Part shown: piece by piece, positions 1 to 9,898 of the stretch
Layout: every line of letters starts with the position of its first letter
Numbering within the stretch: position 1 is the stretch's first letter
DNA from: Solitalea agri
Lineage (GTDB): Bacteria > Bacteroidota > Bacteroidia > Sphingobacteriales > Sphingobacteriaceae
Direction: 5' to 3'
Length of the DNA: 50,731 bases
Assembly: GCF_023914155.1 (NCBI RefSeq)
Contig: NZ_JAMWYS010000043.1
Location: 1 to 50,731, forward strand
Program-made: the position numbers and the translations under genes
The notes under the pieces: generated by a model
Databases searched by the model: none
Told to the model about the DNA's origin: nothing
The model's input: only the letters and a program-made list of their open reading frames with translations

Positions 1-3000
1 AATGGCGCAACGCCAGTGGCAAGCTTTACGGCATCGGCCACGACGGTTTGCCAGGACGGAACAGTGACCTTGGATGCCACCGGTTCAAGCACCGGCGTAA
101 GCCCGATCAAGGATTACATCTGGGAATTCAGCGAAGGCGGCACGGTGATCAACACGATCTCAGCAGCTAACCAGGCAGTGGTATCGATCAGCTTCCCGGC
201 CATCACCTCAAGCCACACGTATGATGTGAAACTGACGGTGAGAACCCAGGATGGTTGTGAAAGCAGCACAGCGCCACAGTCGATCACGGTACACCCGGTA
301 GCGGTAGCAACCTTAACGGCAGATAAACCTGAAGTATGCGTTGACGGAGGAGTAGTAACCCTTACACCAACAGTAACAAACGGTGTTGCAGTGGGCACTC
401 CGGCTTACTCCGTGAGTCCGGCAGTACCAGCGGGAACGATCAGTGGCAATACCTTCAATCCATTAACAGCAGGAGCTGGTACGTATACTATTACTTACAC
501 AGCAGCTGCAACAGATGGAGGATGTCCAAGTAATTCAGCAACTGTAACGATAGTTATTCATCCTTTACCTACACCAGTAGTAACTCCTGCAGGTCCGGCA
601 GTAATTTGTCCGAATGAAACGCTTACCCTAACAGCAACAGGAGCTACTAACTACGAATGGTATGAGGCTTCTGCTCCAACAGTGAGTATTGCTTCAGGTA
701 CAACATTCGAAGTAACTAAAGCGGGTAATTACTACGCAGTGGGTATCAACACCTTCGGATGTGATGAAGTATCAAATACAGTAGCTGTAACTGAATACCC
801 TGCTGTGGTAGCTTCATTTGGTTCAAACTCTAATTGTGTAAGTGCAAGCGGTGTTGAGTTTGATGCTTCTACTTCGACTGGAACTATTACTAATTACGAT
901 TGGATCTTCGGTGATGGAACAACAGGAACAGGAGTAACAGCTACTCACCAATACGCTGCGGTGGGTTCTTATTGGGTAACCTTAAAAGTTACCAGTGCCG
1001 ATGGTTGTACCGATACAATTGGTCACTCAATTAACTTCAGCGGTAATAAACCATTAGCAAGCTTTACCCTGGCTCCATTAGGAAGCTCATGTTATGATGT
1101 GGATTACACCTTAACGAATACTTCTACAATGGCAGGCGGATTAGGCAGCATTGCTAAAATAGAATGGATCATAACTGATGAACTGGGTAACCGCGTGTTC
1201 CCTGTAGGACTGGATGCGAATTTAACTGCAACCTTCCGTTTCGATCCATCGAATATTGATAAAACATACACCATTACATTAGGTGTAACGGCTGCAAACA
1301 ATTGTTACAGCGAGGCGACAGCTCAAACCGTAACGATTAAGGCTCGCCCTGATGTAACCTTGGCAATTCCAGATTCAATTGTATGTCTTGACAAACCAGC
1401 ATTTGCCTTAACTGGTGGAGCTCCTGCAGGAGGTACATATACAGGAACAGGTGTAACGGCAGGTTCATTTAACCCGGCAGTAGCAGGAGTGGGTATCCAT
1501 CCGATCACCTATACTTACGCTGCGGCTAACGGATGTACTGCCTCGGCTGTGTTTAATGTTTCGGTACAAGCATTGCCAAACCCAGTGATTACCATGACCG
1601 GAAATAACCCGGCTTGTGAACAAAGAGATACAATCAGATTGACCTCTTCAACAGCAAGCAGCTACCAGTGGTTAATGAATGGAACTGTAATTCCTGGAGC
1701 AACGGCACAAACATTTATACCTACTCAAATTGGTGCAAATACTTACTCGGTAATGGTAACCAATGAGTACACTTGTGCGGGAACTTCTTCAATTCCGGTT
1801 GATTTAACGATCTATTCGAAACCAAAACTTGATTTCGATTTACCGGCAGAATGTTTAGTTGATACAACTGTGTTTGTGAATAAAACGACAAATGCTGATG
1901 GTAGTCCGGTAACCTACTTCTGGAAGTTCGAAGATGATCCGGCTAAAACTTCTGATCTGTATTCGACAGATGTTGACGGAAGACATTTCTACATGTCGAA
2001 TGGACCTAAGAAAGTTACCTTGTATGGAACTACAGATAACGGTTGTTTAGATAGCTTAACCAAAGTGTTTAATGTTAAGGGAGATGTTCCTAAAGTTAAT
2101 TTCTATCTGAAAGGACGTGCTTCGGTATGTGCCGGTGATAACATCACTTTAAGAGATACCTCGGTTATGCGCTTAGGTGTGAGCTACGACTACAAATGGA
2201 GATTCTTTGACGGTGCAACTGAAATTAACTTGAATCAGGAAGCCAGAAATGAGATCACCGTATTTGTTCCGGAAATTTATGCTGGTAAAACGCTGACAGC
2301 AGAGTTAACGGTAACGCCTGTTTATGGTTGTCCGGCATCACATACCAGCTCGTTTGTGATCTATCAAAAACCAACGGTGAACTTTAAACTTCCGGTTGAT
2401 ACCATGTGTACGAAGGATGCACCACTTACATTGAATACAGGAACTCCTGCAGGAGGTATTTACACAATAGCAGGTGGTAAAGGTATCTATAACAATGTAT
2501 TCTATCCAGATACAGCAGGAGCAGGTATACATGTGATCACTTACACTTATACCGATCCGGTAACTCAGTGTTTCACTGCGATTAACGATACGATCAGCGT
2601 GTTTGCTAATCCGGCAGCTGTAGTGAAGATGACCACTCCTGATAATGTTTGTGAGGGTACTAAAGTGAAATTGGTAGCTGAAGGAATTGGTACTTCTTAC
2701 GAATGGTTGAGAAATAATGTGGTTATCCCTGGTGCTACAAAAGCAACTTACGATGCTGATTTAGGTGGGTTCTACCAGGTTAGAATTATCAATGCAGCAG
2801 GTTGTGAGGATAAATCAGATTCGGTACAAATAACCATCTGGCCTCGCCCGGTTGCAAGATTTGATGTGCCTTCGAGCTGTATGACCGATGCTATTCAGTT
2901 TAACAACACCAGTTATATTACTGATGGCTCTAACCTTGGTTACTTGTGGAACTTTGGAGATGGCGTTGGATCAATTTCAACCCAAATGAATCCTAGCTAT

Positions 3001-4137
3001 TCATTCAAATCTCCGGGTATGAAGCACATTACATTAACGGTGTTCTCTGCACATTGCGACTCTACATTCGCTATGGATGTGATGATCAACGGAGAGCCTA
3101 AGGCCAACTTTGTGATCACTTCACCACAGCCTTATTGTTCAAACGATGCATTGATCTTTGAAGATAAGTCGACAGTGAAAATTGGTAAAGTTCAAACCTG
3201 GAGCTGGAAGATCTTTGATGAGAACACTGGTAATCCAGTTGCTAACACTAACCCAATGAACGGTCCAACCATGGTGTTTAACCCGCCGGTTTCAACTGTG
3301 GATGCGACTTATAACGTGAGATTAATAGTGAGCACCGGTAGCACATGTGTGGATTCAATTCAATACGACTTCACCGTTAAACCTAGTCCGGTGGTTGCCT
3401 TAGGACCTCTAGCAAATATTTGTATGGATGTTCCTTCGGTGAAATTAACTGGCGGTTCTCCGGCAGATGGAGTAGGCGGAGCGGGTACATTCAGTGGAAT
3501 AGGAGTGAAAAACGGTAACTTCTATCCGCAGAAAGCAGGACCTGGCTTACACACGGTAATGTATACCTTCCAGGCTGCTAACTTCTGTAAGGACACTGCA
3601 CAACAGCAGATCAGAGTATACGAATCACCAGTAATTGATTGTATGGATTTCGATGTGTTTATCGGTAAGAGCGTGAAATTAGACATGAAGCTATTGTCGA
3701 AAGAAAGTGCAAGCTATACTTACAAATGGTTGCCGGCTGCAGGATTGGATGATCCGACCAGCTTAACACCGACAGTACTTTCGGCTACGGCAGACATGAC
3801 TTACACACTTTATGTAACCAATGCCGAAGGTTGTGTAAGCACTTGTAATGTTCACGTAAATGTATTGCCTGACCTGAAAATTCCTGATGTGATTACACCT
3901 AACGGTGACAATGTAAACGATAAATGGGATATCCCTGGAATTGAGAAGTATCCGGATGTAGAGGTGTATGTTTACAACCGTTACGGTGATAAGATCTACT
4001 ACTCGAAAGGATATGCAGATCAGTGGGATGGTTCGAGAGATGGAAGACCTGTTCCTCCGGCAACTTACTACTACGTAATTAAGCCGAACAAAGATCAGCT
4101 TAAACCACGTGCGGGAGCGATCACCATTATTTACTAG
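1..4137 (+). CDS. T9SS type B sorting domain, PKD/Ig-like repeat surface protein (5' partial)
   Basis: The frame is open from base 1, so the true start lies upstream; at least 1378 residues are visible. The visible part is a chain of PKD and Ig-like modules (for example WIFGDGTTGTG, YLWNFGDGVG, and repeats of the type GGxPAGGxYTGTGV). It ends in a C-terminal domain of about 85 residues starting near IPDVITPNGDNVNDKW and finishing with ATYYYVIKPN...ITIIY. That domain is the gliding-motility-associated / T9SS type B sorting signal (family knowledge). The protein is therefore expected to be exported by T9SS and to act at the cell surface or outside it, probably as an adhesin (inference). The first roughly 340 bases use many more G/C-ending codons than the rest. 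The next gene is a paralogue in its C-terminal half. A strong hairpin follows the stop. Confidence 0.93.
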   Translation, partial: NGATPVASFTASATTVCQDGTVTLDATGSSTGVSPIKDYIWEFSEGGTVINTISAANQAVVSISFPAITSSHTYDVKLTVRTQDGCESSTAPQSITVHPVAVATLTADKPEVCVDGGVVTLTPTVTNGVAVGTPAYSVSPAVPAGTISGNTFNPLTAGAGTYTITYTAAATDGGCPSNSATVTIVIHPLPTPVVTPAGPAVICPNETLTLTATGATNYEWYEASAPTVSIASGTTFEVTKAGNYYAVGINTFGCDEVSNTVAVTEYPAVVASFGSNSNCVSASGVEFDASTSTGTITNYDWIFGDGTTGTGVTATHQYAAVGSYWVTLKVTSADGCTDTIGHSINFSGNKPLASFTLAPLGSSCYDVDYTLTNTSTMAGGLGSIAKIEWIITDELGNRVFPVGLDANLTATFRFDPSNIDKTYTITLGVTAANNCYSEATAQTVTIKARPDVTLAIPDSIVCLDKPAFALTGGAPAGGTYTGTGVTAGSFNPAVAGVGIHPITYTYAAANGCTASAVFNVSVQALPNPVITMTGNNPACEQRDTIRLTSSTASSYQWLMNGTVIPGATAQTFIPTQIGANTYSVMVTNEYTCAGTSSIPVDLTIYSKPKLDFDLPAECLVDTTVFVNKTTNADGSPVTYFWKFEDDPAKTSDLYSTDVDGRHFYMSNGPKKVTLYGTTDNGCLDSLTKVFNVKGDVPKVNFYLKGRASVCAGDNITLRDTSVMRLGVSYDYKWRFFDGATEINLNQEARNEITVFVPEIYAGKTLTAELTVTPVYGCPASHTSSFVIYQKPTVNFKLPVDTMCTKDAPLTLNTGTPAGGIYTIAGGKGIYNNVFYPDTAGAGIHVITYTYTDPVTQCFTAINDTISVFANPAAVVKMTTPDNVCEGTKVKLVAEGIGTSYEWLRNNVVIPGATKATYDADLGGFYQVRIINAAGCEDKSDSVQITIWPRPVARFDVPSSCMTDAIQFNNTSYITDGSNLGYLWNFGDGVGSISTQMNPSYSFKSPGMKHITLTVFSAHCDSTFAMDVMINGEPKANFVITSPQPYCSNDALIFEDKSTVKIGKVQTWSWKIFDENTGNPVANTNPMNGPTMVFNPPVSTVDATYNVRLIVSTGSTCVDSIQYDFTVKPSPVVALGPLANICMDVPSVKLTGGSPADGVGGAGTFSGIGVKNGNFYPQKAGPGLHTVMYTFQAANFCKDTAQQQIRVYESPVIDCMDFDVFIGKSVKLDMKLLSKESASYTYKWLPAAGLDDPTSLTPTVLSATADMTYTLYVTNAEGCVSTCNVHVNVLPDLKIPDVITPNGDNVNDKWDIPGIEKYPDVEVYVYNRYGDKIYYSKGYADQWDGSRDGRPVPPATYYYVIKPNKDQLKPRAGAITIIY

Positions 4138-4163
4138 CTAGTTTTTAAAACAATAAATACAAA

Positions 4164-4190
4164 GAAGGGCGACTGAACAGGTCGCCCTTC
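4164..4190 (+). terminator. Hairpin terminator after the first T9SS cargo gene
   Basis: A perfect 10-bp stem (GAAGGGCGAC / GTCGCCCTTC) with a 7-nt loop lies 27 bases after the stop codon. The following T-run is weak (TGCGTTT), so efficiency is uncertain. Confidence 0.75.
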
Positions 4191-4285
4191 TGCGTTTAAT
4201 AAATTCGCTTTTCTGATTAATTTATTAGATTAAGATTAATTGTTCGGTGTTGATATAGTACAACTGGTATTCAGGACCGGCCTAA

Positions 4286-4492
4286 GCAGCTTTAGCGTGA
4301 AGAAAGATTTTAAAAAGATGTGTAGTACGAAGATAAGTGATGTGGCAAAGCAATTCGGAGAAGTGAAGCGAAGCGAAACGTCTTGAATTGCAGATAATCT
4401 TTTTAGAATCTTTTAGCTAAAGCTGCGTAGCCTTGATTCTTTGGAAACTTTCTCATCAAGGAGAAATTTTCTAGGCCTTCGGCCGGCTATGA
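4286..4492. repeat. Dispersed structured intergenic element, copy 1
   Basis: This sits in the 519-base gene-free stretch 4138-4656. An outer inverted repeat, GCAGCTTTAGC (4286-4296) / GCTAAAGCTGC (4416-4426), encloses a second one (4306-4319 / 4397-4410, 13 of 14 matched) and an inner GCAATTC (4350-4356) / GAATTGC (4385-4391). It is followed by TTGATTCTTTGG and a hairpin with 11-bp arms, 4444-4454 / 4461-4471, with one mismatch. The TTGATTCTTTGG-plus-hairpin part recurs at 20214-20252. I see no gene in this stretch. Confidence 0.7.
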
Positions 4493-4656
4493 GGCCGACC
4501 ATACGAACCAAATGAGATGGTTACAATTGGGGAGGTAAGTAATTGAGTGCCTAAAACTTTAATAATGTCAATGCCGTCTGAGATCATTCGAATAAAACAT
4601 AGCAGTTCTATAGATTAAATTTTAAAAACTTCTTTATTCTGAATAAATTGCTGGCT

Positions 4657-7600
4657 ATGAAGCATTTTTACTTAAAGGCTACTTACTTTATTTTAGTTTT
4701 TCTTTCCTGCGGATTCTTAGCCAAAGCACAACAACCTAATTTGCTTTGGGGTACCGGAATTGGAGGTAATTTAAACGATTATGGAACCAGTATAGCAGTT
4801 GATCAACAAGGAAATACCTTTGTTACAGGCTCGTTTAATGATGTAGTTTCTTTCGGCACTAAAAACATCACCTCCAAAGGGCTATCAGATATATTTCTGG
4901 CTAAATATGATTTAAACGGAAACCTTATTTGGGTAAAAAGCTTCGGGTCAGCAAATAGTGATGAACCAAAATCGCTGGCAATTGATGGAACTGGGAATGT
5001 GTATTTAGCCGGCTTTATTAGCGGGCCAACTGATTTCAATCCACCGACCAATAGTGCCATTGTTGGCTCAAAGGGCGGTCCAGATTTGTTCATCGCTTCG
5101 TTTGATAATAATGGTAATTACCGATGGACATATTCGGCGGGAAACACGGGTAACGATGTAGCCAATTCCATCGCTATTGATAAAAATAATGATGTTTATT
5201 TAACAGGAACATTTACTGATAAAGTGGCGTTCAATCCAGCGCAACCCACCCAGCTTACCGGCGCCAGTAACTCGGCGGATGTGTACATTGTTAAGTATTC
5301 TAATACTGGTGCTTTCAATTGGGTGATCAATATGGGCGAAAATGGTTCTCCGAATATTGGCTACAAGGTAACTGTTGATAATGATTTGAACGCTTATATA
5401 ACGGGTGAATTGCAGGGAAGTGTTGATTTCGACCCGGATCCGACAGCTGTAGCAACGCTTACTTCAAAAGGGGGTGCTGATGTTTTTGCTGCTAAATACG
5501 ATAAAGACGGAAAATATAAATGGGCCTTTAGCTTTGGCAGCAACAATACCGAAAGGGGAGTGGGGATCCATGCCGGAACTGACGGGTACATTTACTTAAC
5601 CGGACTTTTTACCGGAACCTCTGATTTTAATCCATCGCCAACCCTTACTAATTTTTTTACACCCATTGGCGAATACGATGGCTTTATTGCCAAATATGAT
5701 GCCGATGGAAATTATGTCTATGCACAGCAAATAGGAGGAACCGCTGCTAAAACATTACTTACCAGTTCAGCTATCGATAAGGATAATAATATTTATATCA
5801 CCGGGGGATTTACGTCAACGGTAGATTTCGATGCAGGCCCGGGAACACAAAATGGAACCAACACCAATATTGGCTTTGATGTTTACCTGGCCAAATACGA
5901 TGCTTCGGGTAATTATAAATGGCACCTAACCATGAACGGTACCGGGGCTTATGACCAGGGAACAGGAGTAGGCGTTGATCAAAATGGGAATAGTTATTTA
6001 GTGGGATCTTATGACAGTCAGGTTGATTTAGACCCGGGAACTTGCGATGTAAAAATTACCAGTAAACAATCAGATGCATTTGTAGTACGATATACGGATG
6101 ACATTACCAACCTGACCGATATTTTAGCCTTCTCATTATCGCAACAGAAAACTCCGGCAGTGATCAATAAAGCTAGTCATACCATAACTGTAGAGGTGTT
6201 GCCCGGAACGAATGTTACCAACCTAACACCGACAATAGTGGTATCACCCTGCTCAACGGTTTCACCCGCCTCTGGCACAGCTAAAGATTTTACCAATCCG
6301 GTGGTCTACACGGTTAAAGATAAATTTAGCAATACCCAGCAATGGACGGTTACGGTAAAAGTACCAGCCACAGTTACCTGCTCCGGACGAGTAACCCCCA
6401 TTCAGGTGATCACGTTGGGAACAGATGCCAACCCGCTTGATCTTCCGGGTACCACCACTTACACCCGAAACGAGTCGGATCCTAATGATGGTAGCTATGG
6501 CTATTTTTCAACTGTACCAAATGTTTTTGGTAATGCCTGGCATTCGGGCGAAAAAGATCATACTACCGGAGATGTTAATGGGCGCATGTTGATCTTTAAT
6601 GCCAGCAATGCGCCGGGAGAATTTTACCGCGCTCCAATCAGCGGTTTATGTACGAATGCGATCTATCGTTTCTCCGCTTTTATAGCCAATGTGTTGCATA
6701 AAACAAGGGCCTGTTCTCCGGATAGACCGGTGAATGTCACCTTCGAAATAAGGGATAAGAGTAATAACATCATCGACCAGGTTTCAACAGGTGATATTTA
6801 TGCCGCCAATCAAATGAGCTGGATGGAGTTTGGTATTGATTTTACCGGGCAAACAGAAGTGGTTTTGGTAATGCGTAACAACGGACCGGGAGGCTGTGGA
6901 AATGATTTGGCCATCGATGACATTAGCTTTAGTATCTGCGGATCAATAGATATCAGTTCGGATGTGCCTGGAGCATCATCAACAGAAACCTTTGTATGTA
7001 ATGGTGCGAATGTCAACCTGAAATCCACCTTAATTTCTGGCTTTGTAAATCCTGATTTTCAATGGCAATCCAGCGCTGATAATAAAACATGGAATAACAT
7101 TACGGGAGCAACAACAGGTTCGCTGGCGCTAACCAATGTTCAAACCACCGACCCTAAATACTACCGTTTAATTGTGGCGGCAACAGGTACCATTAACGAT
7201 CCTTCTTCTAATTGTAAGGTAATAGCATCACCTTTTACAGTGAATGTAATTGGCGATCCGGTGATTGCAGCTGACAATAATAAAACCGATCTGTGTCAGG
7301 GAGAAAAAACTATTTTGAGAAATACAGTCGGTAAGGCCCGTTCGTATCAGTGGCTGTTAAATGGTACTAACTTAGCCGATTCGTTTGCTGATACCCTGGT
7401 GGTATGGGGTAAAGGAAGTTATAGTTTGAAGATCATAAATGACGAAGGTTGTGAACGCGTTTCCAACGTTATACAAATTGAAACCCGGCCAACGCCTGAT
7501 GCTAAATTCTCTTTTATTGCCGATTGCTTTGGCTTGTTTTCTTTCTTTGATGCAAGTAGCATCAGCGATGGTTCAACTTTAAGCTACTTGTGGAACTTTG

Positions 7601-8790
7601 ATGATGCAGCAAGTGGCGCCAATAACACTTCCACCGCCAAAGATCCTGTACATACTTATACTACAGCGGGAGTTAAAAAGGTTAGTCTTACGGTTACATC
7701 AACTTATGGTTGTTCAAAAACGTTTGTTTATGATGTATCGGTATTGGGTTCGAATGTGAAAGCGGCGATTCAAAACCTGAGTGTTGCCCCTTATTGTACT
7801 AATGCCGAAATGGTTTTCAAGGATGTTTCTACCACTGATTTTGGAACGATCACCTACCGCAAATGGGAAATTATTGATGCCGCTAACCAGGTAGTAAAAA
7901 CGGTAATGAATGATGCGCAAATCAACTTTACCGCTGCAGCCTCAACTGTTTCACAAACTTTTAAGGTTCGGTTAATAGCTGGATTTTCTATGGTGTGTAC
8001 TGATATAGAAGAACTTAGTTTTACGATAGATCCCAGTCCGCAGGTTTCGTTAAATCTGCCTGTTTCTGCTATTTGTATCAACGAACCTTCCTTTGTATTA
8101 GCAGGTGGTATGCCTTTAGATGGCAATGGTGGCACTGGAGTTTATACAGTTGACGGTGTACAGCAAACTTCCTTTTCTCCACAAACAGCCGGAGCAGGGG
8201 AGCATATGGTTCGTTATACGTTTAAAAACAGTCCTTCGGGTTGCGAAAGCTATTCGGAACAAAAAATAACGGTTGGCGTTTTGCCGGTAATAGATTGTAA
8301 AGATTACACAGTGGTAGCCGGAATTGATATTGAATTGAAAATAACTACGGATGGATCTTCAGGTTCGGGTTATAAGTACCAGTGGACTCCAACAGATGGT
8401 TTGAGTGATCCAACCATTGCCAATCCAATTTTGTCACCAACTATTGATAAAACCTACCAGGTAGTGGTTACCAATGCCGAAAATTGTTCGGCTACATGTA
8501 CTGTAAATGTAACCGTGTTGCCTAAAATAGAAGTGAACAATGTGTTTACCCCTAATGGTGATGGTAAAAACGATACCTGGACAATCCCCGGCATTGAAAG
8601 CTACCCGAACATGGAAGTGTTTATTTATGATCGCTTCGGGTCGCAGGTGTTCCATACCAAAGGTTATTCAGTGCCATGGGACGGAAAGTACAAGAATAAA
8701 AACCTACCGCAAGGAACTTATTATTATGTGCTAAAGCCTAATCAAGAACAGTTATCACCTACAGCAGGTTCTGTTACAATTATTTACTAG
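4657..8790 (+). CDS. T9SS type B sorting domain protein with beta-propeller (SBBP) repeats and PKD/Ig-like modules
   Basis: The ATG at 4657 is chosen over the TTG at 4648 because it gives a clean signal peptide (MKHFYLKATYFILVFLSCG..AKAQ). The product is 1377 residues. Residues about 30-490 are repeated SBBP-type beta-propeller units (GNTFVTGSF, GNVYLAGFI, NDVYLTGTF, DNNIYITGGF). A DUF5018-like stretch follows, then a lectin-like module (about 610-770), Ig/PKD modules (YLWNFDDAAS) and the T9SS type B C-terminal domain (NNVFTPNGDGKNDTW to VTIIY). It should be secreted by T9SS (family knowledge). The second half aligns module for module with the preceding protein, indicating a tandem duplication with a different N-terminus. 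No hairpin terminator follows; an 18-bp tandem repeat does. Confidence 0.93.
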   Translation: MKHFYLKATYFILVFLSCGFLAKAQQPNLLWGTGIGGNLNDYGTSIAVDQQGNTFVTGSFNDVVSFGTKNITSKGLSDIFLAKYDLNGNLIWVKSFGSANSDEPKSLAIDGTGNVYLAGFISGPTDFNPPTNSAIVGSKGGPDLFIASFDNNGNYRWTYSAGNTGNDVANSIAIDKNNDVYLTGTFTDKVAFNPAQPTQLTGASNSADVYIVKYSNTGAFNWVINMGENGSPNIGYKVTVDNDLNAYITGELQGSVDFDPDPTAVATLTSKGGADVFAAKYDKDGKYKWAFSFGSNNTERGVGIHAGTDGYIYLTGLFTGTSDFNPSPTLTNFFTPIGEYDGFIAKYDADGNYVYAQQIGGTAAKTLLTSSAIDKDNNIYITGGFTSTVDFDAGPGTQNGTNTNIGFDVYLAKYDASGNYKWHLTMNGTGAYDQGTGVGVDQNGNSYLVGSYDSQVDLDPGTCDVKITSKQSDAFVVRYTDDITNLTDILAFSLSQQKTPAVINKASHTITVEVLPGTNVTNLTPTIVVSPCSTVSPASGTAKDFTNPVVYTVKDKFSNTQQWTVTVKVPATVTCSGRVTPIQVITLGTDANPLDLPGTTTYTRNESDPNDGSYGYFSTVPNVFGNAWHSGEKDHTTGDVNGRMLIFNASNAPGEFYRAPISGLCTNAIYRFSAFIANVLHKTRACSPDRPVNVTFEIRDKSNNIIDQVSTGDIYAANQMSWMEFGIDFTGQTEVVLVMRNNGPGGCGNDLAIDDISFSICGSIDISSDVPGASSTETFVCNGANVNLKSTLISGFVNPDFQWQSSADNKTWNNITGATTGSLALTNVQTTDPKYYRLIVAATGTINDPSSNCKVIASPFTVNVIGDPVIAADNNKTDLCQGEKTILRNTVGKARSYQWLLNGTNLADSFADTLVVWGKGSYSLKIINDEGCERVSNVIQIETRPTPDAKFSFIADCFGLFSFFDASSISDGSTLSYLWNFDDAASGANNTSTAKDPVHTYTTAGVKKVSLTVTSTYGCSKTFVYDVSVLGSNVKAAIQNLSVAPYCTNAEMVFKDVSTTDFGTITYRKWEIIDAANQVVKTVMNDAQINFTAAASTVSQTFKVRLIAGFSMVCTDIEELSFTIDPSPQVSLNLPVSAICINEPSFVLAGGMPLDGNGGTGVYTVDGVQQTSFSPQTAGAGEHMVRYTFKNSPSGCESYSEQKITVGVLPVIDCKDYTVVAGIDIELKITTDGSSGSGYKYQWTPTDGLSDPTIANPILSPTIDKTYQVVVTNAENCSATCTVNVTVLPKIEVNNVFTPNGDGKNDTWTIPGIESYPNMEVFIYDRFGSQVFHTKGYSVPWDGKYKNKNLPQGTYYYVLKPNQEQLSPTAGSVTIIY

Positions 8791-8888
8791 TCATCCTGTA
8801 TTTACTAGTCATCCTGTATTTATTAGGCATCCTGTATTTAATAGTCATCCTGTATTTACTAGTCATCCTGTATTTACTAGTCATCCTG
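8781..8888. repeat. 18-bp tandem repeat, six units, starting within the gene's last codons
   Basis: There are six units of TATTTACTAGTCATCCTG or close variants: 8781-8798, 8799-8816, 8817-8834, 8835-8852, 8853-8870 and 8871-8888. The first unit contains the final Ile-Tyr-stop codons of the upstream gene. Because 18 is a multiple of three, every unit keeps an in-frame stop codon. The last unit runs straight into a dispersed repeat (TCATCCTGAGCGCAGTCGAA). Confidence 0.95.
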
Positions 8889-9004
8889 AGCGCAGTCGAA
8901 GGATAGTCCATAGACAATAGTTCATAGTCCATAGTAGTAAGTCGGCAAACTGCCAATTTTGGACTGTGTACTGGCCACCATGGACCATGGTCTATCGACT
9001 ATTA
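8881..9004. repeat. Dispersed palindromic repeats between convergent genes
   Basis: This holds TCATCCTGAGCGCAGTCGAA and then several reiterations of AGTCCATAG / CCATGGACCATGGTCTAT sequence. The second part resembles the inverted repeat at 37136-37202. Both lie between convergent genes. ATAGTCCATAGAC near 8903 is partly complementary to GTCTATCGACTAT near 8989, so a long hairpin and bidirectional termination are possible (inference). Confidence 0.6.
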
Positions 9005-9005
9005 A

Positions 9006-9629
9006 CTAAGAAAGGTACTCCTTCAACACTTCCTTCAACGTTTCCCCGGGAGCAACAAGGCGCGTATGCAGTCCTAACTTCGCTGCCGTGGCAATATGCT
9101 GGGGACTGTCGTCAATGAATAAAGTTTCTTCCGGGTTTAGGTTATGTATTTTTAAAACCTCCTCAAAAATATCGGCATTGGGTTTACGCAAACCCATCAG
9201 GTGCGAGTAATAATCTTTTTCAAAATAACCCGACATATCCGCAATGTTCCATTTGTGCTTTAGGTACTCGATGATCCAGTTATAGTGAATTTCATTGTTG
9301 TTGCTCAATAAAAAGGTGCGGTATTTGGCTTTGGCTTTAAGCAGAAGCTCCAAATTACCTTCGTCAATCCCGATCAATAAGGCGTTCCAGGCATCGATGA
9401 TTTCCTGGTTGGAAGCATTAGGGACAAACTTTTTTACCTCACTAACAAATAGTTCAGCAGTGATTTTGCCTTTTTCAAAATCATCGAAGAAGTTAGCCTG
9501 GGCACGATGGCCAAAAAGGTCATCAATATGCTCCAGACCTATATTTTTAAATGCTTGGCTAGCACGTTGAAAATCAATAGAAAAGATCACGTTGCCGTAG
9601 TCGAAGATTATATTTTTAATAATTTTCAC
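9006..9629 (-). CDS. HAD family phosphatase (YihX-like)
   Basis: A 207-residue HAD-superfamily hydrolase. Motif I is FDYGNVI near residue 9, where the second Asp of the canonical DxD is Asn, as in YihX-type (alpha-glucose-1-phosphate phosphatase) and epoxide-hydrolase N-terminal HADs. Motif II is LLSNN, motif III the Lys in LRKPN, motif IV FIDDS near 172. The helical cap lies between motifs I and II. It probably dephosphorylates a small sugar phosphate in the cytoplasm; the substrate cannot be read from sequence. It is a single gene, with tRNA-Met divergent upstream and repeats downstream. Confidence 0.88.
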   Translation of the reverse strand: MKIIKNIIFDYGNVIFSIDFQRASQAFKNIGLEHIDDLFGHRAQANFFDDFEKGKITAELFVSEVKKFVPNASNQEIIDAWNALLIGIDEGNLELLLKAKAKYRTFLLSNNNEIHYNWIIEYLKHKWNIADMSGYFEKDYYSHLMGLRKPNADIFEEVLKIHNLNPEETLFIDDSPQHIATAAKLGLHTRLVAPGETLKEVLKEYLS

Positions 9630-9702
9630 TTAAATAAGAGTTAATAAGTTGTGATTTCGGGTGCAATTTTACATATTTGCGGACGATTTGAGAAACAAAT
9701 CA

Positions 9703-9776
9703 GGACCCTTAGCTCAGTTGGTTAGAGTAGGAGACTCATAATCTTTTGGTCCGGGGTTCGAGCCCCCGAGGGTCCA
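9703..9776 (+). tRNA. tRNA-Met (CAU anticodon)
   Basis: A complete cloverleaf can be drawn. The acceptor stem is GGACCCT / AGGGTCC, the anticodon loop CTCATAA gives anticodon CAT, and the T arm is CGGGG-TTCGAGC-CCCCG. CCA is not encoded. A CAU anticodon could also belong to a lysidine-modified tRNA-Ile2, but the overall sequence looks like elongator Met. The accessory region starts just downstream. Confidence 0.93.
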
Positions 9777-9788
9777 CGGAAAATTACG

Positions 9789-9826
9789 AAAGCGCTGTTT
9801 ATGATAAATAAACAGCGCTTTTTTTG
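9789..9826 (+). terminator. Intrinsic terminator after tRNA-Met
   Basis: A perfect 14-bp stem, AAAGCGCTGTTTAT (9789-9802) / ATAAACAGCGCTTT (9808-9821), is followed directly by a T-run. It starts 13 bases after the tRNA end. Confidence 0.92.
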
Positions 9827-9898
9827 TTGGCCTTTCAAGATGCTTCGATATGCATCTCATCAATGTTTGATACTTCATATCTAAGCTTTAAACTCATT

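Noticed and set aside
8781-8888. CRISPR array
   Set aside because: The 18-bp units are directly adjacent with no spacers.
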